A stretch of 64,000 bases of DNA from Priestia koreensis (GTDB lineage: Bacteria > Bacillota > Bacilli > Bacillales > Bacillaceae_H). Where the stretch lies: positions 839 through 64,838 of the forward strand of contig NZ_LILC01000010.1 of the NCBI RefSeq assembly GCF_001274935.1. The letters run 5' to 3'. This document shows positions 36,207-46,310 of this stretch, piece after piece. Each line of letters begins with the position of its first letter. Within the stretch, counting starts at the first letter, position 1. The position numbers and the translations under genes were made by a program. The notes beneath the pieces were generated by a model that was given only the letters and a program-made list of their open reading frames with translations, was not told the DNA's origin and did not search any database.

Positions 36207-36248
36207 TTATTAAGTACATAAAAAATTAGTTCGATGGGGTGAGGTAGA

Positions 36249-37247
36249 ATGGAGAAAGTAGCGAAGGAGATTAATTGGAATAAATTAGCTGAGGGCGTGA
36301 TAAATGGGAAGAAGATTTCAAAAGAGGATGCACGGTCCATTTTAACTTCTTCAAACAAAGATATTCTGCAGCTAATGGATGCCGCTTATCAAATACGCCA
36401 CTATTATTTTAGTAATAAAGTAAAGTTAAACATGATCATTAATACGAAATCAGGTCTTTGCCCTGAAGATTGTGGGTATTGCTCACAGTCTATCGTATCT
36501 GAGGCGCCTATCGATAAATATGCCTGGTTGACGAAGGAGAAAATCGTAGAAGGAGCATACGAAGCAAAACGGCGAAAAGCAGGTACGTACTGTATTGTAG
36601 CATCAGGTAGGAAGCCAACAGATCGCGAAGTCAATCATGTTATTGGAGCGGTCAAAGAGATCAGAGAACAAACGGATTTAAAAATATGCTGTTGTCTTGG
36701 ATTTTTAAATGAGAATCAAGCTTCACGTTTGGCAGAGGCAGGTGTTCATCGCTACAACCATAATTTGAATACACATGCTGATCACTACGAAAGTATTTGT
36801 TCTACTCATACATATGAAGATCGGGTGGAGACGGTTAATCATGCAAAAGATGCTGGTATCTCACCATGCTCCGGCGCCATATTTGGAATGGGTGAGACGC
36901 TTGACCAAGTCGTTGACATTGCATTTGAATTAAACCGACTGGATGCTGACTCCATTCCATGTAATTTTTTAGTAGCAGTCGAGAAGACCCCATTAGAAGG
37001 AACAAAAGAATTAACCCCCCTACAGTGCTTGAAAATTCTTGCAATGATGCGGTTTGTAAACCCAACTAAAGAAATTCGAATTTCAGGCGGACGGGAAGTA
37101 AATCTAAGGGGATTACAGCCGCTAGGGTTATATGCAGCTAATTCAATTTTTGTCGGCGATTATTTAACAACAGAAGGGCAAGAGCCTACAGATGATTGGC
37201 AGTTAATAGAAGACTTAGGATTTGAAATTGAGGAATGTGCATTATAA
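36249..37247 (+). CDS. bioB: Biotin synthase
   Basis: Radical-SAM enzyme that inserts sulphur into dethiobiotin. The 332 residues include the cluster motif CPEDCGYC (Cys71, Cys75, Cys78), YNHNLNTHADHY and the iron-sulphur ligands of the second cluster in IRISGGREVNLR. It is full length, compared with about 335 in B. subtilis. GGGGTGAGG lies before the ATG. It is monocistronic here: the other bio genes are not adjacent, and a dead insertion element follows 2 bases after the stop. The BirA operator upstream implies repression by biotin. Confidence 0.95.
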   Translation: MEKVAKEINWNKLAEGVINGKKISKEDARSILTSSNKDILQLMDAAYQIRHYYFSNKVKLNMIINTKSGLCPEDCGYCSQSIVSEAPIDKYAWLTKEKIVEGAYEAKRRKAGTYCIVASGRKPTDREVNHVIGAVKEIREQTDLKICCCLGFLNENQASRLAEAGVHRYNHNLNTHADHYESICSTHTYEDRVETVNHAKDAGISPCSGAIFGMGETLDQVVDIAFELNRLDADSIPCNFLVAVEKTPLEGTKELTPLQCLKILAMMRFVNPTKEIRISGGREVNLRGLQPLGLYAANSIFVGDYLTTEGQEPTDDWQLIEDLGFEIEECAL

Positions 37248-37344
37248 AAGGAGACGGTCACGAGACCGATGCCACTGAAAAACTTCGAATTTTTTAGATG
37301 ATCAGTAGAACGTAAGACAAAAAAGCTGGATCCATTCCGTTCCT

Positions 37345-37556
37345 TGGGATGGATCCAGCTTTTTCTTCATTAACTTTAACATACTTTTTAGGTTGACGGC
37401 GAAAATGCCCCTTGCTCTTTGCATTTCCATGCCAACGATACCCGATGACTACATCATACCCTTGTCTATGCTTTCATTCGCTATTCTTCGCGTCAATTTT
37501 AGAACGTTCCTTGGATTTCTCCTTGAAGTATATTCCATTGACTTCAATAAAACGGA
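37345..37556 (-). pseudogene. Transposase C-terminal remnant (IS1182 family)
   Basis: Read on the minus strand, one frame gives FIEVNGIYFKEKSKERSKID and AKNSE, then a stop where Leu-Lys would be expected, then KHRQGYDVV. The next frame gives GIVGMEMQRARGIFAVNLKS and MLKLMKKK. Together these resemble the end of IS1182-family transposases (ERSKIxxKNAELKxxHG ... AxxVNLKR). An internal stop and a frameshift show it is dead. Confidence 0.6.
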
Positions 37557-37671
37557 ATAATTGGAACAACCCTTTTAATTAAATAAATGGATTTTCTTCA
37601 TTATAGAGCAGAAAACGGCCAAGTTCCTTTCAAAATGGAAACTTGGCCACTACATCTGATGCAATCGCTCT

Positions 37672-37808
37672 AGGTTGTTTGGAACGGAAGGTGCGAAACT
37701 CCTGCGGGATTAGCGTGACAGGTGAGACCCCGCAGAGCAGCGAGGAGGCTCACCGCACGCCCCGCGGAAAGCAAAGCAACCTGGGAGTGGAAATCAACCG
37801 ACTCCGTT
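37672..37808. repeat. GC-rich intergenic repeat
   Basis: A stretch far richer in G and C than its surroundings. CTGCGGG and CCCGCAG can pair, and GAGGAGGCTCACCG and CCCCGCGGAAAGC follow. I recall near-identical repeats in many Bacillaceae genomes, often beside insertion sequences, but cannot name it. It may encode a structured RNA or be part of an IS end. Confidence 0.5.
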
Positions 37809-37864
37809 ATGAACGCAATCTTTTAAGGATTTTTTCAGTGGTCTCCACGAGACCGTCTCCTACA

Positions 37865-38824
<960 letters not shown>

Positions 38825-38984
38825 TTATCACCCTTCTGTGCGCCTCATTTTAACTACATATTGATTATAACATTGGTAAATAAAGTATTTTGTTACAAAA
38901 AATATACGAAATTCATACAAATTATTGAACATGTTTTGAAATAGCGTTTGACAGATCCACATATCTTACATATAATAATCTTTG

Positions 38985-39075
38985 TTTCGAGATATTTTAT
39001 TTCGAGATATGAGCCAAAGTAAACACATTGAACTCTAGGTATTTTTAATTATTTTTCATTCGTAAATCTTGAGAT
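38985..39075 (+). promoter_or_regulatory. MhqR-like half sites upstream of the DoxX gene
   Basis: TTTCGAGATAT occurs twice in direct repeat (38986-39010), preceded by ATCTTTG, and CTTGAGATA appears again near 39068. The MhqR operator of B. subtilis is built from TATCTCGAA/TTCGAGATA half sites and controls the DoxX gene mhqP, so control of the gene at 39185 by an MhqR-type regulator is plausible. Confidence 0.5.
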
Positions 39076-39184
39076 AACAATAATTTAATTGAAAATATAG
39101 TAAATGATAGGATATCATAGTAAAGGTTTACTCATTCGAGTTGATATGTATTTATTTGGAATTATTTATTTTTAGGAGGAAACT

Positions 39185-39577
39185 ATGAACAAACGTTACG
39201 AAGTAGCAGGTTTATTTATTCGAATCGTGCTAGGAATTACCTTTTTTATTCACGGTTTAACGAAATTCCAGGACGGAATTAGCAATACGGTAGGTTTTTT
39301 CAACAGTGTCGGAATTCCAGGATCTTTAGCGTATGTAGTAGCTATTATTGAATTAGTAGGAGGCTTACTATTAATTCTAGGTCTAGGCACACGTTGGGTA
39401 TCAGCGTTACTATTCATTGTAATGCTTGGCGCAATGATTACGGTGAAGTTCTCAGCAGGATTCGTTGGGGGCTACGAGCTTGACTTGGCTCTATTAGCAA
39501 TGGCGCTTTATCTTGTTATCTCAGGTAGCAAGGTATTATCAATCGATAAACTATTTACAAAAGAATCTACTTATTAA
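39185..39577 (+). CDS. DoxX family membrane protein (MhqP/CatD-like)
   Basis: A 130-residue protein with four helices; starts RYEVAGLFIRIVLGITFFIH and contains GLTKFQDGISNTVGFF and IELVGGLLLILGLGTRWV, the DoxX pattern. In B. subtilis the DoxX members MhqP and CatD are induced by quinones and catechols and help detoxify them. The MhqR-like half sites upstream support the MhqP reading, but no mhqN/mhqO or dioxygenase gene is adjacent. AGGAGG lies before the ATG. Confidence 0.8.
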   Translation: MNKRYEVAGLFIRIVLGITFFIHGLTKFQDGISNTVGFFNSVGIPGSLAYVVAIIELVGGLLLILGLGTRWVSALLFIVMLGAMITVKFSAGFVGGYELDLALLAMALYLVISGSKVLSIDKLFTKESTY

Positions 39578-39582
39578 TAGGG

Positions 39583-39623
39583 AAAAAGAGCATGGAGATT
39601 CATTTCTCCATGCTCTTTTTGTG
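39583..39623 (+). terminator. Terminator after the DoxX gene
   Basis: AAAAAGAGCATGGAGA/TCTCCATGCTCTTTTT around TTCATT. Confidence 0.9.
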
Positions 39624-39627
39624 TATA

Positions 39628-39672
39628 AAAGTGGGGGAGGAGACGAAATCATTCGCTTTCTCCCTCCACTTT
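39628..39672 (-). terminator. Terminator after the GH31 gene
   Basis: AAAGTGG...CCACTTT stem with inner GGGAG/CTCCC pairing; T-run on the minus strand. It lies next to the DoxX terminator. Confidence 0.8.
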
Positions 39673-39674
39673 GT

Positions 39675-42215
39675 TTATTTGATTCGAATGGAGCTCTTTT
39701 CATCTACAGGAATGTTAACGTAAAGAATATCATTCTTGTTATCATAGAAGTATGAGCGAGATTTCTTCTGGTTTTCTGCTAATGTTTGAACGGCTGTGTA
39801 CTTTTGGTTGCCTGCTTGTACTTTTACCGGCTTATTCACTGTGTGTAGCTTTAGCGTATATTGCTTAAGTTTTGATTCGTATCCTTTTGCCATCTTCTGT
39901 TGCGTAAACACTATATTTTTACCTTGACGTAGTACACTCAGATTTGTCTGATTGAATTTTCCTTGTTTATATTGATAAGTCTTTCCATCATCTTCATAGA
40001 ATGTGTAAGATGCTTTTTGATCCAAATAAGTGTCTAAGGTAAGGTTTGTTAATGGCTTTTCATCTGTATATTGCTGAACGTCACGCGTTGGGATCATCGA
40101 ATTCTTTTTCACGAAGATTGGTAAATCACCTAAAGCAACGTTTTGTGAAATCGTTTGTCCACCGTTGTATTCTTGACCAGTCCAGTAGTTGACCCATTTC
40201 GTACCACGAGGTAAATAAATGTCGCGCTGTGTTTGGCCTTCTTTTACAACTGGAGCTAACATCATTGAATCTCCAAACATGTATTGGTCACTGATGTTAT
40301 ATGTCTTTTCATCATTTTGGAATTGATATACAAGCGGCTGTTGTACTGGTTTTCCAGTATCTGCTGCTTCTTTAAATTCATTATATAAGTACGGAAGTAA
40401 TTGATAGCGCATTTCAATATACTTTTTACTGATTTTTTCAATCTCTGGACCGAATGCCCATGGTTCTTGACCTTGTTTTACGGCTGCTTTTGCGTCACTA
40501 TCGTAGTGAATACGAGAGAATGGTAGGAAAGCGCCAACTTCGATCCAACGCGCATACATTTCTGGTGTTGGACGTTGTGCAAATCCACCGATATCATTTC
40601 CAACAAACGCGACACCAGAAAGACCAATGTTCATATTCATCGGAAGAGACATTTGTAGATGTTCCCAAGTTGAAGCGTTGTCTCCTGTCCATAAAGCGGC
40701 CCAGCGTTGAGATCCTGCATACATATCACGCGTCAGAACAAATGGACGTGTTCCAGGTTTATTTACCTTAAACGCATCGTACGTCGCTTCGTTTTCATCA
40801 TGTCCATACTGATTGTGATATTCCGTATGCGGAATTTTGTGGTCTTCTGGACCGAAATAGGCGTCTAGTGGCATTGTATGATGCTGCGTGTCGTTATCAA
40901 CGAATACAGCAGGCTCGTTCATATCGTTCCACATTCCGTCAATACCTTCATTTAAAAGTACGCTATGTTTTTTGGACCACCAGTCACGTACTTCTTTTTT
41001 AGAGAAATCAGGGAAGACGGAGTCGCCAGCCCAAACTGGACCGACAAACGGTGTACCGTCTGCGTTTTTAGCCCAATAATCTTTTGCGGTACCTTCTTTG
41101 TATACGTCGTAGTTTTCATCAACTTTAACACCAGGATCATTGATTGCAATTGCTTTAAATCCAGGCATTGCTTTTAAGTCTTTTAGCGCTTTTTTATAAT
41201 TTTCATCCCATGTGAATACACGGTGTTCGTTCATGTAATCGATGTCGAAGTGCATTGTGTCTAGCGGGATTTTTTTATCGCGATATGTTTTGGCTACATT
41301 CACGATTTCTTCAGGAGTATAACCCCATTTACTTTGATGTAGACCTAGCGTCCATTCCGCTGGAACTTCCATTTTACCGGTTAATTGCGTGTAGCGATCT
41401 AATACGTCACTAATTTGCGGACCGTAAGCGAAGTAATAGGTTAAGCTCCCACCGTTCGCATAGAAGTAGTAATAATCATCTGATTCACTTGCCATCTCAT
41501 AATAAGAGCGATGAGTGTTGTCGAAGAAAATTCCGTATGCTTTTTTATCCTTTAAGCCCATAAAGAAGGGGATAGTTGTGTAGACATATTTCGTATCTTT
41601 TGTGTATGAATAAGCGTCCGTGTTCCACATTCCTAAGCTTTTTCCACGTTTATTTAAATCAAGGCCAGCTTGTTCACCAAATCCGTAAAAGTTCTCGCCT
41701 TTTTGTGTTTTCTTAAATACATACGGCTTTCCGTCTTCATATCCAGACGTCGAACCGTTACCCATGTAATCTTCGTTAATGACATTTCCTTGCTTGTCCA
41801 TAAACTTTATGCCGAACGGCTTCGTTTTAATAGATACGTTCAGCTCTTCCGTTGAAAGGATGAGGTCAGTTCCCTTATTCTTCAGCGAGAATTTAGGAGT
41901 TTTCCAATTCGTTTTAGCAATTCCGCGAGAAGTAGGATCTTTTTCCCCTTTTTTAACGACGGAAACCTTTACTAAATCCTTTGCAAATACACGTATGTAA
42001 GCATCATTTGTACCAAGATCAAGCTTTACGCCGTTAGGAAGCTTCTGTATGCCCTTTACAGAAAGCTTTTGAAGATGATCTTTTTGTAGAAGAGTATCTG
42101 CTTCTGGCTGCGTTACAGCAAGCGCTGAAGGAAGTGCTGCGGATACTGAAATGCTTGTTGCAACAGCCAGCGATGCAAAAACTTTGAGCGCTTTGTTCTT
42201 TGTTGAAATGCCCAT
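39675..42215 (-). CDS. Secreted glycoside hydrolase family 31 alpha-glucosidase
   Basis: An 846-residue enzyme with a signal peptide (LKVFASLAVATSISVSAA, cleavage near ALA). An N-terminal mutarotase-like domain is followed by the GH31 barrel and beta-sandwich domains. WNDMNEPAVF holds the nucleophile (Asp431), and WTGDN holds the acid/base (Asp512). It should act outside the cell on alpha-linked glucose chains. I chose ATG 42215, which has AGAGGTG upstream; an earlier in-frame ATG at 42269 has none. The neighbours are not sugar genes, so it is a stand-alone unit. A weak cre-like sequence (TGGAACCGGTTTTT) lies about 150 bases upstream. Confidence 0.9.
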   Translation of the reverse strand: MGISTKNKALKVFASLAVATSISVSAALPSALAVTQPEADTLLQKDHLQKLSVKGIQKLPNGVKLDLGTNDAYIRVFAKDLVKVSVVKKGEKDPTSRGIAKTNWKTPKFSLKNKGTDLILSTEELNVSIKTKPFGIKFMDKQGNVINEDYMGNGSTSGYEDGKPYVFKKTQKGENFYGFGEQAGLDLNKRGKSLGMWNTDAYSYTKDTKYVYTTIPFFMGLKDKKAYGIFFDNTHRSYYEMASESDDYYYFYANGGSLTYYFAYGPQISDVLDRYTQLTGKMEVPAEWTLGLHQSKWGYTPEEIVNVAKTYRDKKIPLDTMHFDIDYMNEHRVFTWDENYKKALKDLKAMPGFKAIAINDPGVKVDENYDVYKEGTAKDYWAKNADGTPFVGPVWAGDSVFPDFSKKEVRDWWSKKHSVLLNEGIDGMWNDMNEPAVFVDNDTQHHTMPLDAYFGPEDHKIPHTEYHNQYGHDENEATYDAFKVNKPGTRPFVLTRDMYAGSQRWAALWTGDNASTWEHLQMSLPMNMNIGLSGVAFVGNDIGGFAQRPTPEMYARWIEVGAFLPFSRIHYDSDAKAAVKQGQEPWAFGPEIEKISKKYIEMRYQLLPYLYNEFKEAADTGKPVQQPLVYQFQNDEKTYNISDQYMFGDSMMLAPVVKEGQTQRDIYLPRGTKWVNYWTGQEYNGGQTISQNVALGDLPIFVKKNSMIPTRDVQQYTDEKPLTNLTLDTYLDQKASYTFYEDDGKTYQYKQGKFNQTNLSVLRQGKNIVFTQQKMAKGYESKLKQYTLKLHTVNKPVKVQAGNQKYTAVQTLAENQKKSRSYFYDNKNDILYVNIPVDEKSSIRIK

Positions 42216-42625
42216 TCTGTCACCTCTAAGTATAATAAGTTTTGTTGAACCCGTGATTACTATAGCCACCGCTTAAAAAGCTGTCAACACAGCATTCTCT
42301 ATTAGAAAACAATAACGCAATAGACCTACTGAGGTGATAAGGTCAACGATGAAAGCGAGATACTTTTTAGTGGAACCGGTTTTTTTCTGAAAGTTAAAAT
42401 AAATACCTTTACCTAGTCATTTACAAATTATCAAGTTAAGTAGGTGTAAAGCATGATGAATTGCAACACTTCGTAATAATAGTGGTTAATTTTACAAACA
42501 ATAACGTTTGATTTGCTTTTTTATAGGGTACATTTTCACTTATTAAGGCAAAGCAAATTATTTTGTGAAAAGAATGAGATGTGCAAAAATAATAAAGACA
42601 ACGATTACTGAGGAGGTTTTTTTAC

Positions 42626-43456
42626 ATGGTTAAAAGTTTAACAGATACAACAACGCTACATAACGGCGTGAAAATGCCTTGGTTTGGATTAGGGGTATTT
42701 AAAGTTGAAGAGGGACAAGAAGTTGTTGACTCTGTAAAATACGCGCTTAAAGCTGGGTATCGTAGCATTGATACAGCAGCTGTATACGGCAATGAAGAGG
42801 GCGTTGGACAAGCACTTAAGGAAGCCAATGTTGCAAGAGAAGACCTATTTATTACAACAAAAGTTTGGAATGCTGATCAAGGATATGAATCAACTCTAGA
42901 AGCATTTGAAACAAGCATCAATAAATTGGGATTAGAGTACATTGATCTATACCTTATTCACTGGCCTGTTGAAGGGAAGTATAAAGAGACATGGAAAGCG
43001 TTAGAAAAGCTTTACAAAGACGGTCGTGTTCGTGCAATTGGTGTAAGTAACTTCCACGTACACCATTTACAAGATCTATTAGAAGGTGCAGAAATTAAAC
43101 CGATGGTGAACCAAGTTGAGTACCACCCATGTTTGTCTCAAAATGAACTACGTAGCTTCTGTAAAGCACAAGAAATTCAGCTTGAAGCATGGTCTCCGTT
43201 AATGCAAGGAGAACTATTAGACAACGAAGTACTTGAAGAAATCGCTAAAAAGCACAACAAGTCTGTAGCGCAAGTTATTTTACGTTGGGATCTACAAACA
43301 GAAGTAGTGACTATTCCTAAGTCTGTAAAAGAGCAACGCATTATTCAAAACGCAGATATCTTTGATTTTGAATTATCACAGGATGATATGAGTAAGATCG
43401 AGGCGTTAAATGAAGACCGACGCGTAGGTCCAGATCCGGACAATTTTGATTTTTAA
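42626..43456 (+). CDS. Aldo/keto reductase, YvgN type (glyoxal reductase)
   Basis: A 276-residue NADPH-dependent reductase of the AKR5 group, the same length as B. subtilis YvgN, which reduces glyoxal and methylglyoxal. Visible are the catalytic Asp and Tyr in DTAAVYGNE, the Lys in TTKVWN, the His in LIHWP, and the cofactor loop [17 protein letters not shown] lies before the ATG. It is a single unit between the GH31 promoter and a terminator. YtbE-type paralogues are an alternative name. Confidence 0.9.
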   Translation: MVKSLTDTTTLHNGVKMPWFGLGVFKVEEGQEVVDSVKYALKAGYRSIDTAAVYGNEEGVGQALKEANVAREDLFITTKVWNADQGYESTLEAFETSINKLGLEYIDLYLIHWPVEGKYKETWKALEKLYKDGRVRAIGVSNFHVHHLQDLLEGAEIKPMVNQVEYHPCLSQNELRSFCKAQEIQLEAWSPLMQGELLDNEVLEEIAKKHNKSVAQVILRWDLQTEVVTIPKSVKEQRIIQNADIFDFELSQDDMSKIEALNEDRRVGPDPDNFDF

Positions 43457-43463
43457 TGCAATG

Positions 43464-43493
43464 AAAAAGCAGGCCGAGGCCTGCTTTTTTTTA
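43464..43493. terminator. Bidirectional terminator between the reductase gene and yhcT
   Basis: AAAAAGCAGGCC/GGCCTGCTTTTTTT around GA. Confidence 0.92.
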
Positions 43494-44414
43494 TTCAAAA
43501 AACTGCTTCTCAATGATCTGGTGATAGGGGAGAAATATCTCATCCGAGGTCGGAGCTAACACGCTAATGCTCTCATTCGTAAATGGATGAGGGAAGGCGA
43601 GTTTTATTGCGTGAAGCGCCTGTTGTGTAGTAGATGCATTCTGTTTTCCCCCATACAGTACATCGCCTGCTAGAGGGTGTCCGAGATGACTCAGGTGAAC
43701 ACGAATTTGATGAGTTCGTCCAGTTTCAAGAGACAGTTCTACTAAAGTTTGTTGCCTTTCGTGATCCCGTTTTAACACCTTATAATGAGTGATAGCTTTT
43801 ACCCCATTCTCTGATACACGTCGTCTAGTAGAATGATGTCGGTCTTTACCGATAGGCTCTTTAATAACGCCTTTATTCGTCTTAATAATTCCTTCTGCAA
43901 CTGCAATGTAGGTTCGTCTAATTTGTCTCTTCTCAAGCATCCCATCTAAGATCGCGCTAGCAAGGTGATGCTTGGCGAATAAGAGCGCTCCTGAAGTGTC
44001 ACGATCAAGACGATGAACGTGCCTTGGCTTCAAAGAGAGGCCTTCTGTTAAGAAGTGAAACGCCACCGCATTCGTGAGCGTTTGGTCATCTTCTTCATTA
44101 GAAGGGTGCGTGTCCATACCCGCGGGCTTGTTGACGACAAGCAAATGATCATCTTCAAACCGAATATCTAAATCTACATAAAAAGGAGTAATCGAATGAT
44201 CCTCTTCTGCAAATACCTGAACTTCTAATCTGTCGCCTTTTGAAACTTTCGTTTGCCATGGTACGGTCTCTCCGTTTAAGCGAACGGACTTTTCCATGCG
44301 CCATTTATGTAAAAGTTTTTTCGGAACAGGCCACGTTTTTTTCAACCATTCTTCAATTGTTACCTCATTGGTCGTTGAAAGAATAATCTCCAACCAATTA
44401 CCTTTTCTATTCAT
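43491..44414 (-). CDS. yhcT: RluA-family pseudouridine synthase YhcT
   Basis: Converts uridine to pseudouridine in rRNA or tRNA. The 307 residues show an S4-like N-terminal domain (KLLHKWRMEKSVRLNGE) and the catalytic motif HRLDRDTSGALLFAKH with the active Asp. RTHQIRVHLSHLGHPLAGD is the second conserved motif. Its size and place next to yhcU match B. subtilis YhcT; here it is transcribed divergently from yhcU. The target uridine is not known from sequence. Confidence 0.9.
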   Translation of the reverse strand: MNRKGNWLEIILSTTNEVTIEEWLKKTWPVPKKLLHKWRMEKSVRLNGETVPWQTKVSKGDRLEVQVFAEEDHSITPFYVDLDIRFEDDHLLVVNKPAGMDTHPSNEEDDQTLTNAVAFHFLTEGLSLKPRHVHRLDRDTSGALLFAKHHLASAILDGMLEKRQIRRTYIAVAEGIIKTNKGVIKEPIGKDRHHSTRRRVSENGVKAITHYKVLKRDHERQQTLVELSLETGRTHQIRVHLSHLGHPLAGDVLYGGKQNASTTQQALHAIKLAFPHPFTNESISVLAPTSDEIFLPYHQIIEKQFFE

Positions 44415-44677
44415 AATGAAACCACCTATCTAAAATTCTAATCATTTTTCTAGTATAACCGATATAGTAGATGAATACATTGTTAGCATTATGTTAGTTA
44501 CTTTCCTAAATCTAACAGAGATCGGGAAAGAATAGCTAAAAAGGCAATAAGATTAGGTGTAGGAAGTGGTTTATAAACCATTTAAAATAGTAGGAAATAA
44601 CTACCTACGTTCTAGAGTGAGGTTTTATGATATCCTATACCTACTTACAGAAAAAGTAATTTAAAAGGGTGATTACA

Positions 44678-45079
44678 TTGAAAATTGCGCTCGCTGCACC
44701 TCCGGAAATAGAGGCATACATAGGTGAATTGACAGAATATATAAAATATACAATTATGCCTTCCTATCTAACTTCAGATGAATGCACATATTTTCTTAGC
44801 ATGAACGTATTAGATCCACAAGCTAGTCCTGTAAACAGATATAATGGGCTCCTTGAGGAAGCGTTACATATTGTTAGCAGTTTACAAGTTCTAATTAGCG
44901 TGATTGAGTCTCTTCGTTCGCAAAATGTCGATGACCGTGCACGTCTGCTTTTTGAGCATAACAGTCAAAAATTAAAGGAATACGGTTTTTTCTTTCCATT
45001 AACCATTGAATATTTTGTAAGTGATCGTCTTCATTATGATTATGGGGACTCATATTCGTATCACTATGCGATTAATTAA
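44678..45079 (+). CDS. yhcU: YhcU family protein
   Basis: A 133-residue protein starting MKIALAAPPEIEAYIGELTE, matching the size and position of B. subtilis YhcU beside yhcT. It has no signal peptide or membrane segment and looks helical, with a Tyr/Asp-rich C-terminus (LHYDYGDSYSYHY). Function unknown. I chose TTG 44678 because AAAGGGTG is 6 bases upstream; the GTG at 44669 overlaps that site. Divergent from yhcT with about 260 bases between them. Confidence 0.72.
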   Translation: MKIALAAPPEIEAYIGELTEYIKYTIMPSYLTSDECTYFLSMNVLDPQASPVNRYNGLLEEALHIVSSLQVLISVIESLRSQNVDDRARLLFEHNSQKLKEYGFFFPLTIEYFVSDRLHYDYGDSYSYHYAIN

Positions 45080-45122
45080 GAGCTATGTTGAGCGCCGTTT
45101 CGCTCGACACAGCTCTTTTTGT
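45079..45122 (+). terminator. Terminator after yhcU
   Basis: AGAGCTATGTTGAGCG pairs with CGCTCGACACAGCTCT (one mismatch, one G-T), then TTTTTGT. Confidence 0.85.
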
Positions 45123-45350
45123 CGAAAAGTGAACACGTATTTTTTGTTTATTTGGATTATTTTGTCTTATTTGATCAAAACGCTTCTTTTACTAAATAAT
45201 GTCGTTTATAATCGATATATTAAAATGCTTTTCGAATGTTCATAGACTAGAGATGAGAGCGATAGAGAGGCATTAAACTTCTAGGCAGTATAACAGATGA
45301 AGCTTCAAAAGATAGTGTCAACTAATCGAATAGCTAGGGGGATCAAGAAG

Positions 45351-46151
45351 ATGAAGAAGCTGTTTGTCAGTTTACTAGCTTTGGTACTGCTTGTGTTAAG
45401 TGTTGGAGGCATGCAATCTAAGGCAGCCACCTCTAATCAGTGGCTTATTATTAATAAGTCTACGAACAAGCTCGCGTTTTTTGAGAATGGAAAGCTTGTA
45501 AAAGAATTTAATGTTGCCACAGGTAGAAGTCCGAGTTATACGCCAGAAGGAACGTTTAATATCGTAAATAAAATTAAAAACCGCCCTTATTATAGCAAAA
45601 ATATTCCTGGGGGAAGCCCTAAAAATCCATTAGGAGACCGTTGGTTCGGAATTGAAGCACGCGGTACATATGGTAATACGTACGGTATTCATGGGACGAA
45701 TAATGAAAGTTCAATCGGGAAATACGCAAGCTCTGGCTGTGTACGTATGCATAACAAAGATGTAAGATGGTTGTTTGAACGAGTAAAAGTTCCAACAAAG
45801 GTAACCATCGGCTATTTTAAAGCGCAAAGCTTTGAGGACATTTCAAAGAAAAGCGGCTATGCTGTTGCTTCTTCCTGCAAAGGGGTTTGTTATGACGGAA
45901 AGCCAGTTAAGAAGGGACAGGTAGGGTTTGTTACATTAAAACAAAACGCTGTGCTTAAGCAGGTCGGCAAAGACGGTAAAGTAGTTGTTGTTAAAACGTT
46001 AGGAAAAAGCGGTGTGTTTGGCCTTTATAAAGTAGATCGTACTAGCAATCCAACGAAATTATTTATATCAGGAACTGCTTATGTTGAATATTCACCGAAT
46101 CAAGTGGCCGTTCAGTATATACCAGGAAGTATTTTAGCAAAAGTAAAGTAA
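45351..46151 (+). CDS. Secreted L,D-transpeptidase (YkuD domain)
   Basis: A 266-residue exported enzyme that cross-links or modifies peptidoglycan. The signal peptide is LFVSLLALVLLVLSVGGMQS with cleavage near KAA. The YkuD domain spans about residues 30-155 and has HGTNNESSIG (His114) and SSGCVRMHNKDV (catalytic Cys130). A C-terminal region of about 110 residues has no match I recognise. I chose ATG 45351, preceded by GGGGGAT; an earlier in-frame ATG (45297) would hide the signal peptide. No LysM domain is seen. Confidence 0.88.
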   Translation: MKKLFVSLLALVLLVLSVGGMQSKAATSNQWLIINKSTNKLAFFENGKLVKEFNVATGRSPSYTPEGTFNIVNKIKNRPYYSKNIPGGSPKNPLGDRWFGIEARGTYGNTYGIHGTNNESSIGKYASSGCVRMHNKDVRWLFERVKVPTKVTIGYFKAQSFEDISKKSGYAVASSCKGVCYDGKPVKKGQVGFVTLKQNAVLKQVGKDGKVVVVKTLGKSGVFGLYKVDRTSNPTKLFISGTAYVEYSPNQVAVQYIPGSILAKVK

Positions 46152-46310
46152 ATTCTTTTTCATATCTAACATCATTTCATGAATCCTATTGCTCGCTACG
46201 AATGGCGAATAAGGGGTTCTTTTTTTATGTATGCCTCTTAATGACAAAAGTTTAAAGTTCAGAAAATAGGGAAATATACATTACGATGTTAACGAAAGGA
46301 ATGTTTCATT

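Larger units (their letters stand above)
37249..37860. mobile_element. Degenerate IS1182-type element
   Basis: Both ends carry related inverted sequences: GGAGACGGTC and CCACTGAAAAA on the left (37251-37283) and their reverse complements on the right (37830-37860). Inside are a decayed transposase C-terminus on the minus strand, a GGCCAAGTTTCC-type hairpin (37617-37648) and a GC-rich repeat. Most of the transposase is missing, so it cannot move by itself. It fills the space between bioB and ldh. Confidence 0.65.

Noticed and set aside
42350..42375. cre sites before the GH31 gene
   Set aside because: TGAAAGCGAGATAC and TGGAACCGGTTTTT each fit only half of the consensus well; too weak to list as a feature.
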